From positions 62,001-126,000 of the forward strand of contig PLCM01000041.1 of NCBI GenBank assembly GCA_003134765.1: DNA of 64,000 nt. Direction: 5' to 3'. Under the pieces are notes generated by a model. It saw only the letters and a program-made list of their open reading frames with translations. It ran no database searches and was not told where the DNA came from. A program made the position numbers and the translations under genes. The stretch is from Spartobacteria bacterium (GTDB lineage: Bacteria > Verrucomicrobiota > Verrucomicrobiia > Chthoniobacterales > UBA10450). The stretch's first letter is position 1. Each line of letters opens with the position of its first letter. Of the stretch, positions 26,112 to 34,622 are shown in pieces.

Positions 26112-27590
26112 ATGAGCACGAATCAATGTGATATCGGACTGATCGGCCTCGCGGTCATGGGCGAGAACCTCGTCCTCAACATGGAATCGAAGGGGTTCAC
26201 GGTCGCCGTGTTCAATCGCACCTGGGAGGTCACGGAAAAGTTCGCCGCCGGAAAAGCGAAAGGGAAAAACATCCATCCGGCACGGACGATGGAGGAATTC
26301 GTCGGCTCCCTGAAGCGCCCGCGCAAGGCGATGATCATGGTGAAGGCGGGCGCGCCGGTGGACGCCGTCATTAACCAGCTCGCTCCCCTTTTGGAAAAGG
26401 GCGATGTGATCATCGACGGCGGCAACTCACTTTTCACGGACACGCAGCGCCGTTGCAAAGATCTGGAAGGCCGCGGCCTGCATTTTGTCGGCTGCGGTGT
26501 CTCGGGCGGTGAAGAGGGCGCGCTGAAAGGGCCGTCGCTCATGCCGGGGGGTTCGCGCGGTTCGTGGGAAATCATCGCGCCGATCTACCGCAAGATTGCC
26601 GCGCAAGTGGATGGCGAACCGTGCTGCCGCTACATGGGTCCGGATGGCGCAGGCCATTACGTCAAGATGGTCCATAACGGCATCGAGTACGGCGACATGC
26701 AATTGATCTGCGAAGCCTACGCGATTCTGAAAGATGTGACCGGCCTGCAGGCCAATGAAATGGCCGACATCTTCGACGAATGGAATAAGGGCGACCTGAA
26801 CAGTTATCTCATCGAGATCACTTCCAAGGTGTTGCGCAAGATTGATCCCGAGACTGGTAAACCGCTCGTCGATGTCATCCTCGACAAAGCCGGACAGAAA
26901 GGAACCGGCTTATGGACACTGCAATCGGCCCTCAGCCAGTCCGTCGTGATCTCGACGATCAACGCGGCGGTCGAAGCGCGCGTCATTTCCTCGCGGAAAG
27001 ATGAGCGGGTCGCTTCCTCCAAGATTTTGCCACAGCCGAGAGTGCCGAAATTTACCGGCGACCGGAAGGCAGTGATCACGGCAGTGCGTGATGCCCTTTA
27101 TGCTTCGAAAATTGTTTCGTATGCCCAGGGAATGGAATTGCTGGGCGCGGCCAGCGTTGGATCGCATTGGGATCTTAACTTCGGCGACATCGCCACGATC
27201 TGGCGTGGAGGTTGCATTATCCGCGCGAAATTCCTGAATCGGATCAAGGAAGCGTACGAGCGCGATCCCAAGCTCCACAATTTGCTCCTCGACCAGTACT
27301 TTACCGACATCATCGGGCGGACCCAGGACAACTGGCGCGTGGCCGTCGCCACGGCAGTGACCCATGGCGTAGCGGTCCCGGCATTCAGTGCCTCGCTTGG
27401 TTATTTCGATAGCTATCGGTCCGCGCGGTTGCCTTCGAACCTGCTCCAGGGCCAGCGCGATTTCTTCGGCGCGCACACCTACGAACGCGTAGACAAGCCC
27501 GGCGTGTTTCACACGGAATGGATGGAATCCGACGCCCAGCCGACGGAAAAACCGGCACAACCGAAGGAGCACTCGCGCGCCGCGGAGTAA
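26112..27590 (+). CDS. gnd: 6-phosphogluconate dehydrogenase, decarboxylating
   Basis: From ATG 26112 the protein has 492 residues. The NADP-binding start CDIGLIGLAVMGENLVLNM, VFNRT, the catalytic regions GCGVSGGEEGALKGPSLMPGG and YVKMVHNGIEYGDMQLICEAY, and the helical dimer domain with GQKGTGLWT are all intact. It converts 6-phosphogluconate to ribulose 5-phosphate with CO2 release in the oxidative pentose phosphate pathway. A longer reading from 26052 adds only non-conserved residues. The last 20 or so residues are a Pro/Glu-rich tail. A small FmdB-like gene follows after 8 bp. Confidence 0.96.
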   Translation: MSTNQCDIGLIGLAVMGENLVLNMESKGFTVAVFNRTWEVTEKFAAGKAKGKNIHPARTMEEFVGSLKRPRKAMIMVKAGAPVDAVINQLAPLLEKGDVIIDGGNSLFTDTQRRCKDLEGRGLHFVGCGVSGGEEGALKGPSLMPGGSRGSWEIIAPIYRKIAAQVDGEPCCRYMGPDGAGHYVKMVHNGIEYGDMQLICEAYAILKDVTGLQANEMADIFDEWNKGDLNSYLIEITSKVLRKIDPETGKPLVDVILDKAGQKGTGLWTLQSALSQSVVISTINAAVEARVISSRKDERVASSKILPQPRVPKFTGDRKAVITAVRDALYASKIVSYAQGMELLGAASVGSHWDLNFGDIATIWRGGCIIRAKFLNRIKEAYERDPKLHNLLLDQYFTDIIGRTQDNWRVAVATAVTHGVAVPAFSASLGYFDSYRSARLPSNLLQGQRDFFGAHTYERVDKPGVFHTEWMESDAQPTEKPAQPKEHSRAAE

Positions 27591-27598
27591 GGTTGCAG

Positions 27599-27820
27599 AT
27601 GCCAATCTACGTTTACGAGACGACCGATGCGTCGAAACCGATCCGGCGTTTCGAGCTAAAGCAGAGCATGAAAGACGAGCCGCTTCGGGTTGATCCGGAA
27701 ACCGGCGAGGCGGTGCGGCGGGTCATCTCCGGTGGCTACGGTGTGCATGTTGCCGGTGGATCGACCGGTCCGTCGGTCGGTTCCGTCGGCTCGCACGGAT
27801 GCGGACCCGGGTGCGGTTAG
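27599..27820 (+). CDS. FmdB-like small protein without the usual zinc ribbon
   Basis: 73 residues from ATG 27599, 8 bp after gnd. It begins MPIYVYETTDASKPIRRFEL and has the RVISGGYG segment of FmdB-type regulatory proteins. The CxxC pair that normally follows MPIYEYRC is absent (TTDAS in its place). The only cysteines are in the C-terminal Gly/Ser tail, CGPGCG. It may be a degenerate member or a variant that binds metal through the tail. Cotranscription with gnd is likely from spacing. Confidence 0.7.
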   Translation: MPIYVYETTDASKPIRRFELKQSMKDEPLRVDPETGEAVRRVISGGYGVHVAGGSTGPSVGSVGSHGCGPGCG

Positions 27821-27835
27821 CGGGCTGAAAGCGCT

Positions 27836-27926
27836 GTCATCCCGAGCGCAGTCGAGGGATCCCGTGGCTGAATCGAGCGCCGTTCGACGGGGTCCCTCGA
27901 CTTTGCTTCGCTCCGCTCGGGATGAC
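27836..27926. repeat. Family A palindromic element
   Basis: A 91-bp copy with ends GTCATCCCGAGCGCAGTCGA and GCTCCGCTCGGGATGAC. It lies between the convergent fmdB-like and dnaE2 genes. Its internal sequence is close to the copy at 28373 inside dnaE2, about 450 bp away. Confidence 0.9.
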
Positions 27927-27939
27927 TGTTGTTGATGGC

Positions 27940-30900
27940 TTAATGGAAATCGTGCGATTCGCTGCCCACTAATTGTTCGTGCGCGAGCGGGCGGATTTTT
28001 TGCGCCTTGATCAGGACGACGTTGTCGGTGTTTTGGACGACGCCTTCGATGATAAGAAATGGTTCCTCCGTAATCAGGAGCCGCATCCGCTCGAATAAAT
28101 CCGGCGTGACGATCGCATTGGAAACGCCGGTTTCGTCTTCGAGACTGACAAAAACAAAACCTTTCGCCGTTCCCGGACGTTGCCGACAGATAACGTTCCC
28201 CGCAATTCGGACGGTGGCGCCGTGCCGCGCGGACGGCAGATCGGTGGCGCGCCAGATATCCGGCAACTGCGCGCGCAGCAATTTCATCGGATGCGGGCCG
28301 GTCGTGAGGTTCATGGCGGTGTAATCGGCTTTCACGCGTTCGGGCATGGTCATGGGCAGGAGCGGAGATTCCGTCATTCCGAGCGCAGTCGAGGGATCCC
28401 GTGGTTGAATCGAGCGCCGTTCAACGGGGTCCCTCGACTTCGCTTCGCTTCGCTCGGGATGACAGCTCGTTTCATGCGATTCAAAAAGCGGCTCTGGCGG
28501 CTGCTCTTCCACTTTCCACATCGCGGCCCGTCGATGCTCGGCGAAACAATTCAGCGCGCCCAGTTCCGCCAGCGTGCGCAGCTCCTCTTTGGTTAACTCC
28601 ACCCGCCGCTTGAAATCATCGAGCGAATCAAAGGCAACGCGTTCGCGTTCCGCGACGAGCGCCTCGCCGTGTTCCTTGCGCAATCCGTTCACCACGCAAA
28701 ATCCCAGCTGCACGGTGTCGTCGGAAACAACGGTGCAAACCCAGCTCGATTCTCGCACGCAGACCGGCACCATCCGTACTCCATGCCGTTGGGCATCTTT
28801 TACGATCGTTGCCGGGGTGTAAAAACCCATCGGCTGATTGTTCAGCAAACTCGCGTAGAACTCCGGGGCGCGATGCACTTTTAGATACGCGCTGCCGTAG
28901 GCGAGAATCGCAAAACTGATCGCGTGCGACTCCGGAAATCCATAGAGCGCAAACGATGTAATCGATTGCAGGATTTTCTCGATCACTTCCGGCACGACGT
29001 TGTTCCGTTCCATGGCGATGCGTAATTTCACGCTCACTTTCTTCATCCGTTCCTCGGAGCGATGAAAACTCAGGGCCCGCCGCAGCTCTTCTGCTTCACT
29101 GCCGGAAAAATCGGCCATGATCATGGCAATCTTCAGCATCTGCTCCTGGAACAACGGCACCCCAAGCGTGCGGGCAAGCACCGGTTCGAGTCGCGGATCA
29201 AAGTAAGTGATTTTCTCGCGCCCGGCGCGCCGATTGAGGTAGGGATGGACCATGTCTCCCTGGATTGGTCCTGGCCGGATAATCGCGACCTCGATCACGA
29301 CATCGTAAAAACATTTCGGCTTCATTCGCGGCAACGTCGCCATCTGGGCGCGGCTCTCGATTTGGAAGACGCCGATCGTGTCCGCCTCCTGCATCATCTT
29401 GTAGGTGGGGGCGTCGTCGGTCGGGATGTGGGCGAGATCGATCGGCCGGCCGCGCTCCCGGCAAAGTTCGAACGCATCCTGCATCACCGACATCATTCCG
29501 AGTCCGAGCAGGTCGACTTTCACGATGCCGAGATCTTCGCAGTCGTCCTTGTCCCATTGCGCGACGACGCGGCCGGGCATGGAAGCATTTTCGAGCGGGA
29601 CAAACGAGCTGAGTTTCCCCTGACAAATAATCATGCCGCCCGAATGCTGGCCGAGGTGCCGCGGCAATCCGTAAATGGATTGATAGAGGGAAATGAATGC
29701 CGGCATCCGGGAATGCGCTTTCGGAAGACCGGCCTGCTCGATTTGCGCGGTGAGATCGAGGGTGTGCGGGAAATCGCCGCTGGCAAAGAGATGGGAGAAT
29801 CGATCGATAATGTTCGGCGAGAAATTCAACGCTTTGCCGATCTCGCGCGCGGCGCTGCGGCCGCGATAAGTGATGACGTTCGCGGTCATGGCCGCGCCGT
29901 GTTTGCCGCAACGGCGATAAACTTCCTGGATGACGCTCTCGCGCCGATCGCCGCTCGGCAGGTCGAGATCGATATCGGGCCAGCCTTTGCGGCTTTCGCT
30001 GAGAAAGCGCTCGAAGACAAGATTGGTGCTGACCGGATCGACCGGCGTGATGCCGAGGCAATAACAAACGGCGCTGTTCGCGGCGCTCCCGCGACCCTGA
30101 ACCATCACATTGTGTTCGCGGCAAAAATTGATGATGTCCCAGACAATCAAAAAATAGCCGGAGAATCCGAGGCGCTGGATGAGGCTTAGTTCTTCTTCCA
30201 GTTTTCGTTTCACCGGGGTGCTGATGGAGGTGTAACGCTGTTGGGCACCGAAGAGGGTGATGGTGCGCAGGAACGAATTCATGTCGTGCCCGTCTGGAAC
30301 GGGGAAGGAAGGGAATTCGTACCCGATGTTTTCCAGGGAAAATTCGAGGCGATCCGCGAGCCGCGCCGTGTTTTCGATGGCGTCCAGGCGATCGGAGAAG
30401 AGGGCACGCATCTGCGGGTCGCTCTTCAGATGTCGCTCGGCGTTTTGAGTCAGAAGTTTGCCGGCGGCATCGAGATGGGTGTGCTCCCGGATGCAGGTGA
30501 AAACGTCGAGGACCTGACGACCGTCGGAGCGGGCGTATTGAACCCCGTTCGTGGCGATAACCTGGAGGCGATGTTGCTCCGCCAGATCGCAGAGTTGTTG
30601 ATTGACGCGATCTTCGCCGCGCAGGAAATGGCGCTGGATTTCGACGTAAACGTTTTCGCGACCGAAGAGGTCGATCAAAGATTGCGCGCGGTGCGAGGGA
30701 TTCTGGGGAGCGCAGGCTGCCAGCCTGCCCCGTCCGGCAGCTTGCCGGACGGAAGGGTTGCTCTTGCGCGTCACCCGCGGAGATGTTTGCGGCAAGCTGC
30801 CGCAAACTGCAGGCTGCCAGCCTGCGCTCCCCAGAAGAGCGACAACGCCTTCCGTAAATTCCGGGAGTTCGCTCCACTGCACGGCGCATTCGCCTTTCGC

Positions 30901-31197
30901 GCTGCGCAGGTGCGCCTGGGTCAGCAATTCGCAGAGATTTTTGTAGCCGGTGCGATCCTTCACCAGCACGGGCAACACGGTCCCATCTTCCATCGTCAAT
31001 TCCGCGCCGACAATCGGACGCACCCGTTTCTCGCGTGCAGCGACGGAAAATCGCTGCGTGCCATAGATGCCGTTGCGATCGAGTAAGGCCATCGCCGGCA
31101 TCTGCAGCTCGGCCGCGGTCTCCGCTAATTGTTCGGGAAACGATCCCCCGCGAAGAAAGCTGAAGGCACTGCAGGCATGGAGTTCAACATAGGGCAT
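27940..31197 (-). CDS. dnaE2: Error-prone DNA polymerase DnaE2 with two in-frame repeat insertions
   Basis: A 1085-residue C-family polymerase. The N-terminal PHP domain starts MPYVELHACSAFSFLRG. The polymerase core has the catalytic PDIDLDLPSGDR (with MVQGRGSAANS before it), then the fingers and HhH region, and a short C-terminal OB domain (VRIAGNVICRQRPGTAKGF). It lacks the longer C-terminal tail of replicative DnaE, matching DnaE2 mutasome enzymes. Two stretches are foreign. About 44 residues after VVALLGS come from family B at 30703-30834, and about 30 residues after LFESHETS come from family A at 28373-28463. Both keep the frame. It lies directly downstream of the C-terminal half of imuB; polymerase function would depend on these loops being tolerated. 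Confidence 0.93.
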   Translation of the reverse strand: MPYVELHACSAFSFLRGGSFPEQLAETAAELQMPAMALLDRNGIYGTQRFSVAAREKRVRPIVGAELTMEDGTVLPVLVKDRTGYKNLCELLTQAHLRSAKGECAVQWSELPEFTEGVVALLGSAGWQPAVCGSLPQTSPRVTRKSNPSVRQAAGRGRLAACAPQNPSHRAQSLIDLFGRENVYVEIQRHFLRGEDRVNQQLCDLAEQHRLQVIATNGVQYARSDGRQVLDVFTCIREHTHLDAAGKLLTQNAERHLKSDPQMRALFSDRLDAIENTARLADRLEFSLENIGYEFPSFPVPDGHDMNSFLRTITLFGAQQRYTSISTPVKRKLEEELSLIQRLGFSGYFLIVWDIINFCREHNVMVQGRGSAANSAVCYCLGITPVDPVSTNLVFERFLSESRKGWPDIDLDLPSGDRRESVIQEVYRRCGKHGAAMTANVITYRGRSAAREIGKALNFSPNIIDRFSHLFASGDFPHTLDLTAQIEQAGLPKAHSRMPAFISLYQSIYGLPRHLGQHSGGMIICQGKLSSFVPLENASMPGRVVAQWDKDDCEDLGIVKVDLLGLGMMSVMQDAFELCRERGRPIDLAHIPTDDAPTYKMMQEADTIGVFQIESRAQMATLPRMKPKCFYDVVIEVAIIRPGPIQGDMVHPYLNRRAGREKITYFDPRLEPVLARTLGVPLFQEQMLKIAMIMADFSGSEAEELRRALSFHRSEERMKKVSVKLRIAMERNNVVPEVIEKILQSITSFALYGFPESHAISFAILAYGSAYLKVHRAPEFYASLLNNQPMGFYTPATIVKDAQRHGVRMVPVCVRESSWVCTVVSDDTVQLGFCVVNGLRKEHGEALVAERERVAFDSLDDFKRRVELTKEELRTLAELGALNCFAEHRRAAMWKVEEQPPEPLFESHETSCHPERSEAKSRDPVERRSIQPRDPSTALGMTESPLLPMTMPERVKADYTAMNLTTGPHPMKLLRAQLPDIWRATDLPSARHGATVRIAGNVICRQRPGTAKGFVFVSLEDETGVSNAIVTPDLFERMRLLITEEPFLIIEGVVQNTDNVVLIKAQKIRPLAHEQLVGSESHDFH
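28373..28463. repeat. Family A palindromic element inside dnaE2
   Basis: A 91-bp inverted repeat (GTCATTCCGAGCGCAGTCGA ... GCTCGGGATGAC) is read in frame on the minus strand as a segment including CHPERSEAKSRDPVERR and RDPSTALGMTE. It lies between the polymerase core and the C-terminal OB domain of DnaE2, in a region that is a variable linker in the family. Confidence 0.9.
30703..30834. repeat. Family B palindromic element inside dnaE2
   Basis: A 132-bp element (exactly 44 codons) with outer arms CTGGGGAGCGCAGGCTGCCA and its complement, and inner arms with GGCAGCTTGCCG-type sequence. On the minus strand it is read in frame, adding the segment that begins AGWQPAVCGSLPQTS and ends AAGRGRLAACAPQNP to the PHP region of DnaE2. 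Intergenic copies are at 34476 and, in minimal form, 44665. Confidence 0.9.
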
Positions 31198-31230
31198 AGG
31201 AGGACAACGTGGCAGCCACGCTAAAATCCA

Positions 31231-31416
31231 CCCTCACCCCAGCCCTCTCCCAAAGGTCGAGGGAGATGAGCCGACGATGCCTTGATTTGGTAGGGCGAGA
31301 CTCTGTCGAGCCGAACGAGTTCACACCAATCAGCGTGCAGCGAAGCGGAGTCGAAGGATCCCGTGGTCATCTCTTCAGGTCGCATTACGGGATTCCTCGA
31401 CTTCGCTCGGAATGAC
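31231..31416. repeat. Cluster of single repeat arms between dnaE2 and the imuB fragment
   Basis: The 222-bp gap holds three partial elements in a row. There is a family E arm (CCCTCACCCCAGCCCTCTCC at 31231), a family C arm (GGTAGGGCGAGACTCTGTCG at 31289) and a family A element missing its first ten or so bases (31337-31416, ending GCTCGGAATGAC). Their stacking implies repeated insertion into the same gap. Confidence 0.8.
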
Positions 31417-31419
31417 ACG

Positions 31420-32439
31420 CTAGTCGTAGACTCCATCGAGGCGCCATTGCTCACCGTCATGATGACAGCGGCAAAGCGCGTCGTTCTCCAGTTCCACGTC
31501 CCATTCGGCGCGGTCCCACGCATTTTCATCCCACCAATTGCCCGACGCCACGTAGGGGCCCTTTTCCATGCGCACCGGGCCCTGGACTTTCGCGCTGCGC
31601 AAATGGGCCGGCCGATTTTTGGCGAGCAACACCGATGCCGGTAAGGCGGAGCGGAAGCGGCGCAAAACGGCCCCTGATAGGAACAGTTGCTCCTCTCCCG
31701 GCCCGAGGGCGGGCCGGCTCCAAAATTTTGTTTCCGGCAATTGCCACGCGAATGGTTCCATCCGGAAGGCATCGGGCCGATGCGTTTCTTCGAGCACCGG
31801 CGTGCCAACACGTTCGCCGCCGAGCAGGCCGGCCAGGCGCGCCAGCGTCTCGGTCAATCGCGCCGGGTCGCGCAAGGGGGTTTCAAACAAATGAAATTGT
31901 TCGAATGCCGGTTTGGTTGTTTCCGCCTGGAGCGCAACGGCGACGATGGGCGATTCGGAAGTAAAATTCTCCAGATGGGTGTGCAGCATCCGGAAAAGGA
32001 TTTCCACGTCAGTCGTCGGCTCGGGAATTTTGAATCGATGCGAGTAACGGCTCTTGTTGTTGAACGAAATTTCGAGCTGGAGCTCGCTGACGACGAGATG
32101 GAGCGCGGAAAGGCGCACCGAAAATTGCTGAAGGAACCGGCGCAGCATGAAGAGGAGCGGCTCGCTGGTTTCGATTTCGTTTTCGAATTCAAATACTTCT
32201 TCGAAAGATTCCCGAACCGGGACAAGCTTGAGGAGCCGCGTTGTTTTTCCCGCGGCGCGTTCCCAAAGTTCGACCCCGATCGGACCCAGCCGCGCCGCGA
32301 CCGCTTCTTTCTTCAGCGCCGCAAACTGGCCTAACGTCTCAATCCCCCAGCGGTGCAGAATGTCGAGCACCCGGGCTATTTCGGCCTGGCGTTCCTTGGC
32401 GGCTTTGGCGGTGGCTTGGCAAATTTCGCTCATACTCAC
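31420..32439 (-). CDS. imuB: ImuB C-terminal half (Y-family polymerase-like), detached
   Basis: 339 residues matching only the second half of ImuB. After an unrelated 20-residue start (GTG at 32439), residues 22-60 read ARVLDILHRWGIETLGQFAAL, the helix-hairpin-helix thumb region. The little-finger domain follows (LLFMLRRFLQQFSVRLSALH). The end is the ImuB C-terminal segment GNWWDENAWDRAEWDVELEN ... WRLDGVYD. The N-terminal palm/fingers are missing here and are found at 43330-43851 on the other strand. ImuB links ImuA and DnaE2 to the beta clamp in damage-induced mutagenesis. A repeat hairpin (31698-31725) is read in frame as FWSRPALGPGEE. dnaE2 follows 223 bp downstream on the same strand. 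Confidence 0.85.
   Translation of the reverse strand: MSMSEICQATAKAAKERQAEIARVLDILHRWGIETLGQFAALKKEAVAARLGPIGVELWERAAGKTTRLLKLVPVRESFEEVFEFENEIETSEPLLFMLRRFLQQFSVRLSALHLVVSELQLEISFNNKSRYSHRFKIPEPTTDVEILFRMLHTHLENFTSESPIVAVALQAETTKPAFEQFHLFETPLRDPARLTETLARLAGLLGGERVGTPVLEETHRPDAFRMEPFAWQLPETKFWSRPALGPGEEQLFLSGAVLRRFRSALPASVLLAKNRPAHLRSAKVQGPVRMEKGPYVASGNWWDENAWDRAEWDVELENDALCRCHHDGEQWRLDGVYD
31698..31725. repeat. Family G hairpin inside the imuB C-terminal half
   Basis: CCGGCCCG-AGGG-CGGGCCGG followed by CTCCAAAA. It is in frame within the imuB fragment. The copy at 32439-32466 differs by two substitutions that preserve pairing of the stem. Confidence 0.8.
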
Positions 32440-32466
32440 CGGCGCGAGGGCGCGCCGGCTCCAAAA
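32439..32466. repeat. Family G hairpin at the imuB fragment start
   Basis: CCGGCGCG-AGGG-CGCGCCGG followed by CTCCAAAA, directly abutting the GTG start of the imuB C-terminal fragment and therefore near the apparent break in imuB. On the minus strand it lies just upstream of the start and would occlude or position the ribosome site. Confidence 0.8.
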
Positions 32467-32472
32467 ATTGAT

Positions 32473-34413
32473 TCATCGACCCTGGGACAGGAGGCGCGCT
32501 CTTGTTTCCGCCGACAACGACGAATGGCTCAGCCAGGCAGCAGCGCTGGTGGGATCAGCGTGCAGCCAGCCAACGACAATCGACTCCAACTGCGCCTCGC
32601 GTACGTTTTGGTTCCCGATCGTCTCGGCCCAGGCCGCCGCGGTTTGCGGCTCGGACGAAAAAACTTTTCTCGCGTAAGCCGACACCGCCGCATCCCGCGA
32701 TGCTCCGGTCGCCAAAGTTCCAAGCCAGAGGCCGGCTTCCTGCGGATCGCTCTCGGCCCAGCGATTCATCAGGCTCTCAAAAGCCTGCTGGCGAATTTTT
32801 CCTTCCGGCATCGAGAGTGCCCATTTCCCCGCGGCCTGAGGATCGCTCCCGGCCCATTGCCAGATGATGCCGGCGGTTGCATTCGTTTGCGCTTCCGGGC
32901 TCGACAACCGCGTCAATAATTTCGCGGCTTCTCCGGGATCGGATTCGGCCACGACGGCGATCACGCTGGGAAAAACAAAATCCCGGACAGAGCTGTCAGA
33001 TAAACTTTCCGCCCAGGTAAGGGCGGCCTGGGGATCGTTCCGCGCCCATTGTCGCGAAACGTTTTCCAGCAACGTTTTGCGTCCATCCACGTCGCTCGCC
33101 TGCAAGGCAAAATTCGCCGCGGCTGCCGGATCGGCTTCGCTCCATTGCGAAATGATGTTGGCCAAGGCGCTTTGCCGGGCGGAACCGGACGGAAGTTTCT
33201 GCGCCCAGGCAACGGCGTTCTGGACATCGCTGTTGGCGAGTTGAAGGGCAATTGCCATCGTCGCTTCCTCCTGTGCTTTTCCCGGCGGCAGTCCGGAAAT
33301 ATACTGCGACGCCGCAGGTGGATCCGATTGCACCCAGCTCACGAGGACCGAGCGCAACGCGTTGCGCTGCCCATCGCCAGGCGGCAGGGCCTGCGCCCAA
33401 TCCAATGCCGCCCGCGCATCCGTTTGCGCCCATTGCCGCGCGACGTTGTTGATCGATTGATCGCGCACCGGACCGGGCGACAACGTGAGAATCACAGCGG
33501 CCGCTTTCTGCGGATCTTTCGTGGCCCAGTTCGAAAGAACGCTTTGCAACGCGTTGCTCCGCCCTTGTCCCGCCGGCAGCGTGTTGGCCCAGGCGAAGGC
33601 CGCTTCCGGATCCTGGTTCGCCCAACTCGAACTGATCACCTGCCACGCCGTGTCGCGATTCGCGCCGGGCGGCATTTGCGTCGCCCTTTCCGCTGCGGCG
33701 ACGGGATCGGCCATCGTCCATCGGCTGAAAACGGGCCAGTAAAGATTCTGGCGATTGCGACCGGGCGGCAGGTTTTCCAAAAAACTGAGCCCGGCTTGCG
33801 GATCTTTTTCGGCGAGCGCCGCCACGACGGTCTGCATCGCCTGGTCGCGGACCGGACCGACGGGCAATTGTTGCACCCAGGCAGTCGCCGCGGTGGGATC
33901 ATGTTCGGCCCACCCGGTGACGGCACTGGTGAGGGCCCAGTTTCGAGTGGTGCCAGCAGGCTGAGCCTGGGCGTAAGCGATCGCGGCCGACGGATCGAGC
34001 TCCGCCCATCGCGCCACGAAGAGCGACACTAGCATTCCTTTTTCCTGGGGCTTCGGCAGCGTTTGCACGAAAGCGAGAACTTCGCGGACGTTGGTGGCAT
34101 CCACGGTTTCGGAGAGCTTGCTAAAGGTGGCGTAGGTATGACGGCTCCCGGAATGAGTCAGCGCGCTTTTGATTTTCGCGATGATATTTTCGGCCGAGTC
34201 GGTCGATTGCGGGAGATTCGATTGTGACGCAGGCGGCTGGCGAGTCGCGGAAACGACGGGTGGATTGATTGAAGTTGTCGAGCCTGGTTCGCTCGAGAAG
34301 CGGGCGCTGCTGCTTGGCCGAATGACTTCGTTCGAAGAGGTGTATCGACCGATGCCGATACCGACGAGCAACGCCGTTATCGCGATGAGAATCGGAAGAG
34401 CGAAGCGCGGCAT
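32473..34413 (-). CDS. Membrane-anchored solenoid protein with sixteen 32-residue repeats
   Basis: 646 residues. One N-terminal transmembrane helix (LPILIAITALLVGIGIG) is followed by a linker, then, from about residue 120 to the end, sixteen near-tandem units of 32 residues. Each reads approximately WAxxDPxAAxxWAxxLPxG followed by xxRxxALxxVVxx. The pattern predicts paired antiparallel helices, a TPR/HEAT-like superhelix outside the inner membrane. No catalytic motifs are present. It ends 33 bp before the imuB C-terminal fragment on the same strand, so that fragment and dnaE2 may now be read from its promoter. Function is unknown; a protein-binding scaffold is inferred. Confidence 0.8.
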   Translation of the reverse strand: MPRFALPILIAITALLVGIGIGRYTSSNEVIRPSSSARFSSEPGSTTSINPPVVSATRQPPASQSNLPQSTDSAENIIAKIKSALTHSGSRHTYATFSKLSETVDATNVREVLAFVQTLPKPQEKGMLVSLFVARWAELDPSAAIAYAQAQPAGTTRNWALTSAVTGWAEHDPTAATAWVQQLPVGPVRDQAMQTVVAALAEKDPQAGLSFLENLPPGRNRQNLYWPVFSRWTMADPVAAAERATQMPPGANRDTAWQVISSSWANQDPEAAFAWANTLPAGQGRSNALQSVLSNWATKDPQKAAAVILTLSPGPVRDQSINNVARQWAQTDARAALDWAQALPPGDGQRNALRSVLVSWVQSDPPAASQYISGLPPGKAQEEATMAIALQLANSDVQNAVAWAQKLPSGSARQSALANIISQWSEADPAAAANFALQASDVDGRKTLLENVSRQWARNDPQAALTWAESLSDSSVRDFVFPSVIAVVAESDPGEAAKLLTRLSSPEAQTNATAGIIWQWAGSDPQAAGKWALSMPEGKIRQQAFESLMNRWAESDPQEAGLWLGTLATGASRDAAVSAYARKVFSSEPQTAAAWAETIGNQNVREAQLESIVVGWLHADPTSAAAWLSHSSLSAETRARLLSQGR

Positions 34414-34475
34414 GGATTAATTTAGAACCAAACAACGGATATGTTCAAGCGAGTATATAGGCTTTCTTTTTTTCT

Positions 34476-34604
34476 CTGGGGAGCGCAGGCTGCCAGCCTG
34501 CAGCAGTCGGCAGCTTGCCGACTGAATTTTTTTTGCTGCGCGAAGAATCATCCAACATCTCGGCAGGCTGCCGAGATGAGCAGGCTGGCAGCCTGCGCTC
34601 CCCA
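34476..34604. repeat. Family B palindromic element
   Basis: A 129-bp copy with outer arms CTGGGGAGCGCAGGCTGCCA and TGGCAGCCTGCGCTCCCC. Two internal hairpins (GTCGGCAGCTTGCCGAC and CTCGGCAGGCTGCCGAG) flank a T-rich spacer. It fills the roughly 210-bp gap between dinG and the solenoid gene. Confidence 0.9.
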
Positions 34605-34622
34605 AACATCTCCCGCTCATAC

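Noticed and set aside
31420..32439. A complete small Y-family polymerase gene
   Set aside because: The palm and fingers are missing and the first 20 residues are unrelated; the missing part is found at 43330-43851.
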